From Viscum album (Eukaryota > Streptophyta > Magnoliopsida > Santalales > Viscaceae), in assembly GCA_963277665.1 (NCBI GenBank), contig OY728143.1:1118602110-1118666109 (forward strand): DNA of 64,000 nt, read 5' to 3'. This document shows positions 9,268-22,107 of this stretch, piece by piece; within the stretch, counting starts at the first letter, position 1; every line of letters starts with the position of its first letter. The translations under genes and the position numbers were made by a program. A model generated the notes under the pieces. The model had not been told where the DNA came from, searched no databases, and worked only from the letters and a program-made list of their open reading frames with translations.

Positions 9268-12200
9268 TAACCAGTTGAAAATATATGGGCTTTATAAAAA
9301 GGTTAATCGTTATAACCATTAACCATCGACTTAAATTATAATTTTTGGTATTATTAGATATTTTCTATATTATATCATATGTAATATAATTGGATTCAAT
9401 TATATAATGAAATGTGTTTAGTGGATGACTTGGAATATTTCATGAGGAAATAATCCTGTTAACTTTGAAATTAATCCATTGAAACCAACAAATTTACAAA
9501 ATATATTTTTATGGATTATTTTTTTAATGAACCTTAGAAATATGTAATGTGATCTCCAATTCATGGAGTGGTCATGATGGAAATCAATTATATTCATTAT
9601 TTATTCATTAATAAAAATACTCATTTCACATCTTTAGTAAAATGTCTAAAGTTCATTGTTAATAAAACGTCTAAAAGATGAATACAAATATTTTAAAAAA
9701 ATTTAAAACTTTGAAACAATGAACTTAAAAAAATTATTTTATAATATTAAAACAATATTGAAAACATTTTTGGAAATCATATATATAGGATAAAAATTAT
9801 TTTTGAAAAAAGAGATAAATAATGTCATATTTCCTTAAAAATTATGTCTTGCTCTTATTGGTTCCTAAAATGTAGAAAATTAAAGGTTGAAATTTAATAT
9901 CTAGAAAACATCTTAGATAAGAAATTTCATGGTATAATAGATAGATAGGTCATAAAATTTCATCATCAGAAATGTAATCATAAGAAATACTAATAAACAA
10001 TGACATTGTAATATAAAACTATTACCAATTTTGTAAATTTTGAATCAAAACTATATGAGATAGGGAACATTAGAATGAAATGTAAATAAACATAAAATTA
10101 ATGATAAACATAATATAATTAATTTATGTTAATTATATACACTATATAAAATATATAAGTGGTGAATATGACATGTGTCACTCGAAAATTAATGTGAGAT
10201 GAAAATCCATTACTATTTTGTTAATTTTGAATCATAATCCCCATGAATTAATAATAAAAAATTTAACATTAAATATCATGATAATTAAGATCTTAAGGAA
10301 AACAAATGTAAAAAAGTATGTATATACACCTTATAAAAGAATATAGGTGCATAACATAAAATATATCCCAAAGAAGAAAATTTTAAACTGTAAACCTTTA
10401 CCATAAGATCACCATTCTTCAAAAGCTCCGCATCCTCATATATAATAAAAAATATGATAATTAATTTAAATAATAATTTACATAATTATGTTATCATATT
10501 CCTTTTTCATAAAAAAATTAATACCCATTAATTAATAACTCAATATTAAATTTCTTTCTGTGTTAAAATTTTTATTTTTTATAAGAATTTTGGTTTGGAA
10601 GCTCCATTCCTTATACTTTGATAATGTTCCCATAAAATTTATAATTTTAATAGTGAAATAAATTTATTATATATTTATTATATTTATTATATTTATCCAC
10701 AATGGATAGAGATTCAAAAATAAGTTACACTACTCATAGGGATGATAGGTTGTACATACGCATAAACACTGTTTTAAATTCTTGAAAAATTAAATGAAGT
10801 AAAGGTAAATAATTATTCACCATTTAGGAATAATAATTATTTCATAATTCAGATATATATATTCTTTAAATATATACATATTTTCATCTATGTAATTAAA
10901 AAATGAAACCCAAATAATATCGCTTCACGGAGGTGGTAATCGACACATACGAATAAGAAGCATCATCAATTTATAATGGATTTGAAAGCATTGAGGTAGA
11001 TGTGGTATTATAATTATATAAGAATAATTATTTAATAAATATCAAGTTCATTAATTAAATAAAACATAATTTCCTTCCATGAATATGGTGACAAAAAATG
11101 AATTGTATTGCTTTGTAGAGGCAATAACCCAAACTTACGTGTGAGTGATACTTGTACATACCATTTAATGGAATAATTAGTGGATAATGGTGATCCCATA
11201 ATAATAAAATATATAATTTTTATGAAATATAATATATTATTTATTTTGAGTTACATATTATTATAGGAGGTAGAAAAAGAAAAAATTGAAAGAGGCCGGT
11301 TAAGATGATTACATCTTATTTGGGAGGTCTCATTTGGATCAATGCATAACGACATTTGGAAGGGTATTTTAAGAAGAAAAGACCCTAAATTTTAATAATT
11401 GGGATGTTTATAAGAAAATTGGGTAGTGTTTGGCCTGGATATATAGCTCAAAGTGGATTAAGAAAATAAGAGAAGTTATTCCATTTTTTAAACAAGGAAA
11501 ATGACAGAACTGGTATTACCAAAGTGATTAAAATATAATTAAGCAATTCTATAGAAAAAAATTTAAAATGGAATATTATTTTAAAAAAATGGATCGATTC
11601 CAAATATCATAAAATTTCTATTTATAAGGGTTTTTGTTTTATTTTGGTACTTTTCTTTCTAATTAACTACTTTTCTTACCAATTTTAACCTTAGCCACAA
11701 TAATGAATTCTTCAATATTAATGTGTTGTAATTTATATTTGGAGTTGAATATTTCTTTATAAATGGAAAATTAATAAAATTCTAAAATTTATATTATCCA
11801 AATTTTCATATTTAATTTTTTTACTTTCATATAATTTAATAGAATATTATTTTCAAAAAATAACATTAATTTTATTATTATTCTATACATTTCATTTGAA
11901 TCAAAATCAAGTAGAAAATTAATTTTATTCAAATATTTTCATTTAAAATATCAATAAATTTTCATACTTACCTAATTATTTTGTGCAAAAATATAATTAG
12001 TAAAAAATTTTTTACTTTGTATTTTTTTAAAATGAATTAATATATTATAATAACAATTGAAAAAATAATTTTTTTAACATTGAGTAAGAATTTTAGACAA
12101 TTGTTCAATAAAAGTATATTAGAAATAAATTACCTAGATTAAAAACTTAATTTATACTTCAAATAACCATTTAGAACCAAACTTATACACTTTTTATCCT

Positions 12201-15200
12201 TATAATAAAAACATAGGGTTTTTAATGTCAAGGGTGTAACATTTTGCATATATCCTTTTCTTATAATTATAGAAATTTCATAATAAAAAATGAATTAAAA
12301 AAAGTGGACATATATCATATAATTGAATGAAAATATAATAAATCCACTCATATAATTTTATAATGGATGTTTTTTGATAAATTTTAAATAAATATCCCAT
12401 AGTTTTGACCAGAGTTTAGTCACTTTACCATTACCGAGGAGACAAATATTTTCAATGGTTACAATTCATAATGAAAAAAATATAAAAAATATATTTACCA
12501 AAATTTATCCTTATTATTCCATTTATGGTATCCATTTTACATAATTCAATCAATATATTTTACAGAAGTTAATTTAATATAAAAATTAAAAAACTCAGAT
12601 AAATTCTTTTTATGAAAAAAAATATTATTACAAAAAATTCAGAGTTAAAATTTATTCTAATAAAATTAATTAGAATATTAAAAATGTAACATTACTAATT
12701 TTAATTTTAATTTATTTTAAAAAATATTTTTACCTACTTGATATAAAAGTACTATTTTTAAAAAAATTTCTTTTTTAGCAGTTTATTAGAAAATAAAACA
12801 TTGTGGAGAAAATCCAAAAAATCATCATATGATAAGTTTTCGATGATGATTTCAAATATTAATTTTATTTTTTAATTCAAATATTTCAAAATTGTAAAAT
12901 ATTAATTGAAATATTTCTTCATAATATGCAATAAAAATAATTCTTGAAAGAAATTTTTTTTCTAAGAATTATGTAAACATTCTGAAAATTGAATTAATAT
13001 TTCTAAAGAATTATAAATTATGTTTTTATTGAGTAGGAACTTAATATATATATATATATATATCATAATGTGGATATTCCTTTTCATACCCACTAATTCA
13101 AAATTTAGGTTATAATTTTCATATTTAAATATTAACATATCATGGTTCTTTGAAGCTCAATATTTCTTGTCATAGAAGTTATTGATCATAATGTTCATAT
13201 TTTTAAAATATTAGGGTGATAAAACTAAAATATTATTCCTTGATGATATATTCCACAAAAATTATCCCTTTTTACATTTTCATTCATGGAAATCTCTCAC
13301 ATACTACTACATTCATCATATTTGGCATTATAGTAATAAAATCAGGACATTCAATGTATCAAGTCCCTCAAATATAATTGTGAAAATAGTCACACCATAA
13401 TTACAATAATAAATTATATGTGTATGAACTCCATGGATGTTGGGACCTAACTATTCATTCACCCTCACATCATTTCTATGAATTGTATCCCAAAATAAAA
13501 TTGAGGACTAATATGTCTAATGGTATGATAGAATTAATTTCCATTTTCTAGTGGAACCATCAATGTATATTTGGGAATTTGGAGCTCAAAAATCTTGTAG
13601 TGATCTATAAACACTAATGTTCATCTTCATATAAGATTTAAAAATAGCTATAATAGTAGGTCCTCCATTAAAAATATCAGGTTGATTAATAACATTGGGC
13701 CTATTTAAGGTAATTTCCATACCCCATTTTCTCCCTAAATATGGAATTTTATATTGGAGTCTATCCCAAAGGATTTATCCATGTTCAATACATAAAAATT
13801 AGTGAGAAAACAATCATTAGTGTTTTCTATGTACTCTAATTTTCTATGGGTAGTTGGTCTTGTGAGAGATCAAGCTTATCAAAAAGGTGTCCATGTTCCT
13901 ATTCTATATCTATTCTTGGATGGTGTGATTTTGTTTAGATATAAATGTTGTAATTTTTAATGGAATTACAATTTTCAATCATAAACATATCACACCATAC
14001 TGACTTGGTTTCTAACTCTACTATTTCTATCAAAGGTCTCATAAATGACCACAAATCAACAAATTACAATGGCTCCTCACTTGAATTACCAATATTTTGT
14101 GCTTCGCCTTGGATAAATCTATCATTTATATTGGTCAATGTATTATTCATTCATTCACATGGATTCAATTTTTTACATGATCATTCTAGATTCGATTTGT
14201 CATAGATTCTAGAAGACTATGATCCTTTCTCATTGATGATAATACTTGTATCCATAACCACATTAAGACCAAAAAAACTCAACATAAAATTCTCATGACA
14301 CCCATTTATCTCTTCATCACTATCTCCTTCCATGTGTCATTTGGTCTCTTATATATCAATCATTGATGTGGAATGTTCCTTATATAATTTTTTTCTTTTA
14401 TCTATCCACATAGCTAATAATGTCTAATCCATAGAGTCAATAAATTGTTCCATGAGTTCTTATTGGAATACCGACCGAGATAATTTTTTATTGAAATCCT
14501 TCATGATATGAAAATAGCGTGTCACATACCCCTACATACATATCTAAATGTAAATGATTCTATAATTTACTGCATTCAGAAGTACGGTTATGTATTCATG
14601 AACCATTCCCTTCAACCACATATAGTTCATATCCTCTAATGGATGTAAACAGATCTTATAAAAAACTATCTGAAATCTCTATAGAGGTCATCAATTATTA
14701 TGACATACTCAAAATAGTGACCTTATACTAGTTCATGTATATTTCATAAAATGTTAATAGTAGAAATTATTTCCCTAGATTGGGTTTTCCCAAGATAATA
14801 TTTATTATCATCAAAGAAGGATAATACTATAAAAAACATTTCATATTATTGTATATCTTATTTCTACCACTACTGATAATGTATAACATCCTACTCACCC
14901 CACCATGTTATCACTATCTTCTTTATCTAGAAATGATCCATACTGAATTTTACTAAGAGTCTATAACACATTCGAATGAGAGCTGACACATGAAGAATTA
15001 TAATTTTATACCAAGCAAATAATATCCCCTTGATCCAGTTCACAAAGAATGAAAAAAATTGTGTAAAAGAATTATTTTTAATAAAAGTATACTAGAACAT
15101 GAATTATTGAATGGGAGAAAAATAAAAAATATGAATAATGGAGGATATGAAAGTTTTGAATTGTTACTAGATGTGATCATTCTCATGCCAGATCGACCAA

Positions 15201-15747
15201 ATCCATTTCTAACTATAATCCCACTACCCCAACTATAATTACATATTCCACTTATAAAAACAAACCTCAACTCCCCACATTATCCCTTTATAATATTACA
15301 TCTTAAAGAGGCTATAATTCCCTTTATATAAACCCTTATGTCCCTCCATCCATATAACAACCTACCCTCTTCCCCTTATATATATCACTTATTAAATCTA
15401 GGATATATAGTTGAAACTAGCCATGCTATCTGTAGTGGTCCATTCCTCCCAAATCTGCTACATTGTGAGTTTGGTCATTGGAAGTTATTGGAGGAGGATT
15501 AGAGGGAGTTTGGAGATGCTTAGTTTTTAATATCCTAATCCAGGGAGGTTACACATAGTGTAACATGATTTCATGAGGTGAATTTTTCTTTCATGAATTT
15601 TCCTTATATATTCAATGTGTGAAATACATCTGGGTTGGAAAAGTAAAATTAAACTGAGAGGCGACTCATTTTTTCATGGAGGTGGACTTCGAGGGATTTC
15701 ATGGAATGAAAGATGAATTCACATCATGTAATCCCCCAATGCTGTAA
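9268..15747. other. AT-rich DNA without recognisable genes
   Basis: About 6.5 kb of very AT-rich sequence with no open frame that resembles a known protein on either strand. It contains three diverged repeats at 10735-11160, a short (TA)n run at 13041-13062, and a less AT-rich stretch at 13.3-15.4 kb that may be an unidentified decayed element. No tRNA or rRNA gene is seen. Confidence 0.6.
10735..11160. repeat. three diverged repeats spaced about 190 bp
   Basis: Similar segments begin near 10735, 10925 and 11115: GGGATGATAGGTTGTACATACG, shortened here to its core TAGGTTGTACATACG, then AATCGACACATACG, then ACCCAAACTTACG. Each is preceded by a short G-rich block (CATAGGGATG, CACGGAGGTG, GTAGAGGCA). 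Inverted relatives occur at 62130-62500. Confidence 0.4.
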
Positions 15748-18357
15748 TGTTTCAAAACGTTCCAACCACATGGGTTTTCACAAATCTGATGGTTCATAAA
15801 TCTCTCCCATTCCAGACAAACCCTAGGAGCCTGATGGATTTCATTGAATACCCTTCCTTCCTCCTTGATCAGTTGATCTCAATGATCATTCGTTGGTTGT
15901 TTTTGGGGATCCACGTTATGTTATCCATTCGGTTTCTTACAGTTCCCCTTGATTTGGGTCTCATTTTATTCCACATCACCTCACCAAGCCATGGTGTGTT
16001 GTTATATATGATATCTAATGGGGTCTATATGTGTTTTTGTTCGGGCAGTGGTGTTGCATCCTACTCTGGATGAAGATATTGTGGGATAGGTGATTGGAAT
16101 AATGTTATGTGAGCAGTTCTTGCGAAAAAAGGTTGAGAACCCTTCGAGGAAAGGGATTCCCATATCTATGTTTATTTTTTCAACACACAGGATTGGTTTT
16201 TCTTTTGTTACCCTTGGATTATGGTTTTTTTAGATTAATCAAATATTCTAACAGAATAATTTAATTGAAAGGGTTGATGGTTTAATTTCACGATTTTCAA
16301 AAAAAATTGTATTGTTGGTGATATTGTGATTATACAGGATGAATTCCACACAGTAAATTGTGGGTGGTGGAGGATTTTTTTGGCGCTAGTTATATCATTT
16401 GGGTGTGCTTATTTTTTGACGCTATTTTTGTGTCACCCTAAATGAAATTTGGTAAATCATGTATACCTAGCTATTGAAGAGATGCCTTTGGGTTTTACCT
16501 ATTCTATGGTGACCCCATAATTAACATGTATAACTAAAGAAGGGATCCCTTATTAAATCTAAATTTTTTATTTTGACTGGTTTGTGTGTGGAAACGATTG
16601 TCATCATGACTGTCTATTGTGTGTGAGTATCTTTGTTGTGTATGGAAGGATGGTTCAGAAGGTGTGATGGAATATCAGGTTGAGAGATTGACTGATTATC
16701 GAATGGATGAGTATTTTTTTGTATATGGGATACAATAGGGTTGTGATTTGGTAGTGTTGTTGGATGTGGTTGATTGTTGGGGACTTGTTTATTTTTTTAT
16801 TTTGGGTATTTCCCCCAGAGATTCCCACATTTGGCCTTGGTTGTGTTGGTTGTTATGTGATTTGATTAGTAGTTTCTAGGATATAAATAGAAAATAATAA
16901 TTAATAATTTATTAATAATGTTTTGGACAAGATTGGGTTTTTTTTGTTAATGGAATAAATAAATGAATTGAGAATGAAGAAAGGTAATGGTTTAACAAAT
17001 TTTTTTTGGGAATTGGAAAGAAGGGGTGGCTTTTTTGTGTTGTAATTGCATTTAAAGGTTGAAGCAATGTTGGTAGTGTTGAGATATGGTTGGTTGTTTG
17101 GGAACCCATAGAATGGGAATGAGTGTTTTGTATCATATATGTATATAATTTTATTTTCCTTAGGATTTCTGTGTGAACACCACCCATGTTGGGAACTACG
17201 CACTGAACACCCCCATCATCATGGGGGAGGGTGTATTTCCCAATCATCATGGTGGGATGATGTATGGATAGACACCTAATATTCCCTTCTCAATCTTCAA
17301 GGTAGAGATATCCCAAGATTCTTTGAGCTGGTTGGGGTTTTTGGGGACCTGGTGTGTGCAAGCGAGTTTTTTATTTCCATGTATCTTTAGGAAGATAAAA
17401 TTTATGTTTTCCTAGGTGTCTTCAGGATGAGATGTATTGTGTTTTCCCAATTGTGTTTAGGATGATATTTTTTGTGATTCACCAGGTGCTCTAGGATGTG
17501 ATGTTGATTGCGGCTCATGTGTCTATTGGGTAGATGAGGTTGTGATGCATAGGTGTGTGCAGGTTGTTTATGATGTGGTGCACGACCTAGGTGTCTATGG
17601 GTGGCATGTGATGTGATAAGTGTCCCAATTGTTTGCAAGCGAGATGTGGTTATGAGTCGTAGGTGTGTACAAGAGAGTTGGGATGCAGTGTGTTTGAAAT
17701 ATGTGGGAACGCCAATACATTTTATTTTTGGGTGTGAGAGTGGTTAATCAGTGGGAATGTGGTGTTGGGTACCATATTATATATGTTCATTGTTTTACAT
17801 TACTTAACTTTCAATATTTGGTTATCATTCCGTGTTGAGGTTGGGGTTGTTAGTATTACTACATAGGCCCGGTTTGGTTTTGTTGTTTTCTTAAAGGGGA
17901 ATTTGTATGATTCTTTCACATGTGCATGAAATAATTTGGTTCCCTTAATGATTATACCGATATGCACACCCCATATATATATAACTGTTTTCATGTTTCT
18001 AAGAGGACTTTGGGGACCATGCATGACTTTACAAGATTGGATCTTGGCAGTTTCTGTGTCGATTCCTAGCAATTTTTTTGGTACTTGGTTACTTTGGTTT
18101 TGTATCAGTTTCATGATAAACTTGCATGTAGGATGGATTTGGATTTTTATATTTACATAATAGAGTTGTTTTGAGATGAAACATCTTGTCACCCAATATT
18201 GTTTCTTTAAAAAAGGAAATTCTTCATATTTTGTGCCACTTGTATAACCCTGGTGACGATCACCACCATGGGGCCTATTAGAGGGGGTAAATGGGGGTCA
18301 TTATCTCCCTTTCATCATTTCTGGCCCATGAGGGGACTCTTTGGAGGGAGGGAATCA
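15748..18357 (+). repeat. 5' LTR of chromovirus 1
   Basis: Begins TGTTTCAAAACGTTCC and ends GGAGGGAGGGAATCA. Homologous to 26598-29218 over its full length: shared landmarks include AATGGGGTCTNTNT near 16018 and 26867, the AACACCCCCATCATCATGGGG block at about 17197 and 28065, and CACTTGTNNANCC near 18236. A TATA box lies at 17974-17984, leaving about 2.2 kb of U3 and under 400 bp of R-U5. Small open frames in it (for example 16912-17250 minus) do not match proteins. Confidence 0.85.
17974..17984 (+). promoter_or_regulatory. TATA box of the chromovirus 1 5' LTR
   Basis: TATATATATAA, preceded by CACACCCCA. The same box in the same place occurs in the 3' LTR at 28831-28842 and in the short LTR copy at 29899-29910. 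Its conservation in otherwise diverged copies supports a core promoter. Confidence 0.6.
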
Positions 18358-18365
18358 TTACCAAA

Positions 18366-18377
18366 TGGTATCTGAGT
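18366..18377 (+). promoter_or_regulatory. primer binding site, initiator Met tRNA type
   Basis: TGGTATCTGAGT differs at two bases from TGGTATCAGAGC, the usual site complementary to the initiator Met tRNA 3' end. It starts eight bases after the LTR end, which fixes the strand and identifies 15748-18357 as the 5' LTR. Confidence 0.75.
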
Positions 18378-18720
18378 TTATATTTGATAGAGAAGATAGT
18401 TTTTGTAGTTGGGCATAGTGATAATTTCATTGGTTTATTGGGAAAAGTTCCAGGTGATCTTGGTTCGTGCCATAGGACACAAAGAATAGATATGACATGA
18501 TATTTTAGGCCCCCCAAATGATCGAATGCATTGAATCTAAACCTACCTAATGTCTATGTGAGGCTTCACTGGTTCCAGCATAGAGTCCTTAGGAATGGTA
18601 CAAGCATCATAATGACTTGTGTTCTTGTATAAATTTGGTATTTTTAGATATTTGGAATGAATGAAAAAAATGAGTTAAAATGAGTTAAATGAGATAAAAT
18701 GATTCCAATGAATTAAAATG
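18378..18720 (+). other. leader of chromovirus 1, left of the nested block
   Basis: About 340 bases between the primer site and the GC-rich insertion. There is no coding match. The last 50 bases contain a short run of TGAGTTAAA-like repeats (18671-18700) next to the insertion edge. Confidence 0.45.
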
Positions 18721-20329
18721 TGTAAGAACCCAGTTTTTTCCACGAATGACTTTGGAATATTTCTTGTAATTCCAGAGTAGTGCCTTCAGACAACATGCGA
18801 TTCCGAGCCCCAGTCTGGCCAGAATTAAATTTTCAGTGCGTTCACATTGTAAACGCAAAATAAATAGGATAACTCTAAAACGGTGATCCAGATCAGAGAT
18901 CTGAGTGTACGGATGGGTCCAAGATGGGGTGTTTACCCTAGGAACGACATAAAGTGTATTGTCGCGGGACGTTTGGACCCATCGCCCGCTTCTGGACATT
19001 AAACGGATTAATTAATTAATTAATTAATTCATTTAATGGATTAACAGAAGTATCTCTTAAAGTGTGGCTCAGATTGGAAAACTGAGGGCACCGTTGAGTC
19101 CGGAACATGCCATTTACCCTAGGAGGGGTATAAGTTTTGCGGGCTCGTGCCATCTGTGAAAAAATGGCCCCAGGTGCTTTTTCATAATTTAGCGTCCTCG
19201 GGCATTGAGTTTAATTACATTCTAATGGAGCCTCGGATTAAAATTCCAAGACTTCCGTTGCGCTCAGAGAGTGGTTTTTAGCCTAGGGAAGGCTTATTCC
19301 CGCCCCCGTCGGGAGTTCGGATACGGGGTCGCGGGAGGGTATTTAGGTTAATTAGGTTATCTAATTAACCTAACCCCCCCTCTCTTCACTCCCATTTTCC
19401 CTTCCCCTGGAAAGCTCCTATCCTCCTTCCTCCTTCTCCATGATGGTAAAGATGGATCAGAGGCAGTTTTGGCCGCTGCGGAACTTGGATCGAGCATAGA
19501 AGCGCCGACGTTACGCCTGCAGGTAGGCGGATTTGAGTTTTACACCCCTTTCCCCACTTAATTTGTATTTATGCTCAATCACACCATTGGATCGTCGAAC
19601 GAAGCTCATAATTGCATAGAACCTGTCCTGAGCTTTCCGTAACGGTATCCGGATCAAATTTTCAACCACCGGATTGTTCCCGGTGGGCCATTGAATTTTT
19701 CTGGCCACGAGGCTAGATTCCGGTGGTCAGCAAGGAGGTCCGGCGGATGGAGGCCCCATGGTGGACGGCGGCGTGATAGTAGGCACAGAGGAAGGATGGT
19801 CAGGCGGCACGTTGCTGGTGCAGGATGGCGCAGGCGGACCGGCTGAGGGCGCCGGTCGCGGGCGCCGGCGTGAGGGGATGGTCGGGTTCGCAGGCGCGCG
19901 ACCCCGTGGGGAGACCAAGAATCGCATGATGCGGATCTCCACGTGGACGCGACCGGACGTGTTGGCCGGTCGGTGAAGCGCCCCATGCGCAGTGCGGGTC
20001 TCGGGGGAGGCGGCTGGGCCACGGTCCAGGCAGTCCGGTCCATCCCAAGGGGGTTTGCCCCCCCTCCCATTTTAAAATATTTGGACGCCAGTATTTCGGG
20101 CTACGTGCGTCCGTTTTGAGCGCCGTCTGTGGCAGTGTGGAGCTCGTGTCAAGAATAAGTTGTTGAGATGGTTTCGAGAATTTTTAATCCCTTAAACGAG
20201 GGTACTTGGTGGTGCGACGCGTCTTTAAGTGAATTGTCATTTTTCCAGGGGTACTTGTTTTGGACTGCGCGGATGCGTCCGATGTCTGATTTAAGCACCG
20301 TTGGTGGCATTGGGGCCCTAGAACCGAGG

Positions 20330-21080
20330 CAGAGCATTCCAGAGTAGTCTCAGGCGTTGAGGCCGTAGTTGAGGCATGGGCCCCACGACCCGTCTTTTGA
20401 TCTGCGAGTAGTGTTTAAAGACTTCCTCATCGGTCATCCGTTCGGGGCATGCGAGAAGTCTTTTCTGGATGTTTTTCTGAGGGGATTTCAATTCATCATT
20501 CCGCTCTCCCTAATTTCGCATGATGGTGTGGGCCCCACGAGGGTCGTTTGGGCGTTGATTGTGGTTTTGCAGCTTTATCATCGGGTGTCCGTTTTGGACA
20601 AGTGATTAGTCGAACTTGTGTACTTTCTAAAGAGGATCACAACGTTACAATCCGTTCGTTGTGTTTTAGGACCGGGATGCGGGTCCCACAAAGCCCCACT
20701 CATGTGCGGTGCTCCGGAATGCATTTTTTTTTCGGATATCCGTTGTACTCGTGTGAGTAGTGCTTTTGACGTGTTTTCCCGAGGGGATCGCAATAGTTCG
20801 TTGCGCCCGACTATTTTCGGGACCGAGGCTTGGGATCACGGGACCCCGTTCGGGCGTGAGGCGGTGTTGGTGACCTTTCCATCGGATAACCGTTTGAGGC
20901 GAGTAAGTAGTCTATCATTCCTGTTTTCCCATGAGGATTACAATGGTACAATCCGTTTGGTTGTGCGGAGCCTCTTGCACGATCTTATTAAATGTGGAAA
21001 TGTGAAGGTGCCCCGTTGGTGGTTCTTCTACCGTGTTTGTAGCGGACCCTTGGAATGTGATCACGTGCACTACCGTGTGA
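20330..21080. repeat. 151-bp degenerate tandem repeat, four to five units
   Basis: The marker GAGGGGAT..CAAT...TCCG recurs at about 20480, 20632, 20782 and 20933, spacing 150 to 152 bases. A second marker, a GGGNCCC palindrome (best form GTGGGCCCCAC at 20528-20538), recurs at about 20383, 20533, 20684 and 20843. A third, TCGGNNATCCGTT, lies between them. Units are well diverged but keep register. Confidence 0.75.
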
Positions 21081-21555
21081 GTGGAGTAAATAATTAATGA
21101 GATGTGAATGAATATACCTCAGCCGATTAGTTGTCATGTAGGCAATGTTATGTTTACGCCCTTCGGATTGACGTTGGGGTGCTGTGTGCACGATAGCCTT
21201 AGGGCTAGAGACGTGGTATACTCTGGGAGTATACGAGAGCGCTTGGAGGCACGTGTGGTTTGTACCCGAGAATGTTTTTGCGCTTGGTTGGGGTTGAGGT
21301 GGGGCCACACGTCGTGTGGGCCCCACGTACGTTCCATGTCCTGCTTTGTGTACTTTGACCTCTCGCGAGGTAGAGGGTCCCTCTGTGCTTGTTTGTTTGA
21401 CCGGCAGGGTTGAGTGGTCTCCCCCTAGTTTCGTTCTCTATAGATCGGCCGGTAGCGGTTCTAGTGACCCCCGTGATGGAACAGGCGTTGAACCTCTATT
21501 GGGTGAGTTGTTCTGGAGTTGGGTGGTTGCGCGATACCCAATCAGTGCTCAGTTG

Positions 21556-22107
21556 GCCAGTGTTGTACCATCCAGTAGGGATGGCCAGAGTAGTTCTGGG
21601 TTTACCATCCAGCAGGGCTGGGCAGTGTGTTTCTCATTGACTTCTTAGGGTTTACCCACTAGCAGAGACTAGGCAGTGGGTCACCCAACGACTCTTTAGA
21701 GTCTCCCCTCCAGCAGGGCGGGGCAGTGGGTCACCTGTCGACTTGTTCTGGTTTTACCCTCCATTGGTGATGGGCAGTGGGTCACCCATCGACGTCTCCT
21801 AGGGTCTACCCTCTAGCAGAGACTGGGCAGTGGGTCACCCGACGACCTCTTAGGGTCTACCCTCCAGCAGGGCTGGGCAGTGGGTTGCCCGTCATCTAGT
21901 TCCAGGTCTACCCTCCAACAGGGATGGGAAGTGGGTAACCTTATGACTTATTCCAGGTTTACCCTCTAGTAGGGCTAGGCAGTGGGTCACCTAATGATGT
22001 ATTATTGTTTACCCTCCAGTAGGGCTGGGCAGTGGGTCACCCTATATCAGATTATCGAATTACCCTCTAGTAGGGCTGGGCAGTGGGACTCCCGTTGATA
22101 ATCCAGA
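21556..22107. repeat. 51-bp tandem repeat, about eleven units
   Basis: The unit is TCCAGCAGGGCTGGGCAGTG followed by GGTCACCC, a variable stretch, and GGTCTACCC. Starts fall at about 21556, 21607, 21658, 21709, 21760, 21811, 21862, 21913, 21964, 22014 and 22065, so the period is almost exactly 51 bases. The conserved half is CCAGCAGGGCTGGGCAGTGG; the other half varies between units. Confidence 0.92.

Noticed and set aside
15743..15747. TGTAA and TGATA as a true target-site duplication of chromovirus 1
   Set aside because: They differ at two positions. It may be a decayed duplication, but the sequence alone does not prove it.
19654..20070. 138-residue minus-strand frame rich in Pro and Arg, with overlapping frames on both strands
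   Set aside because: Overlapping long frames in several registers are expected in GC-rich DNA with few stop codons. The product is low complexity without a domain.
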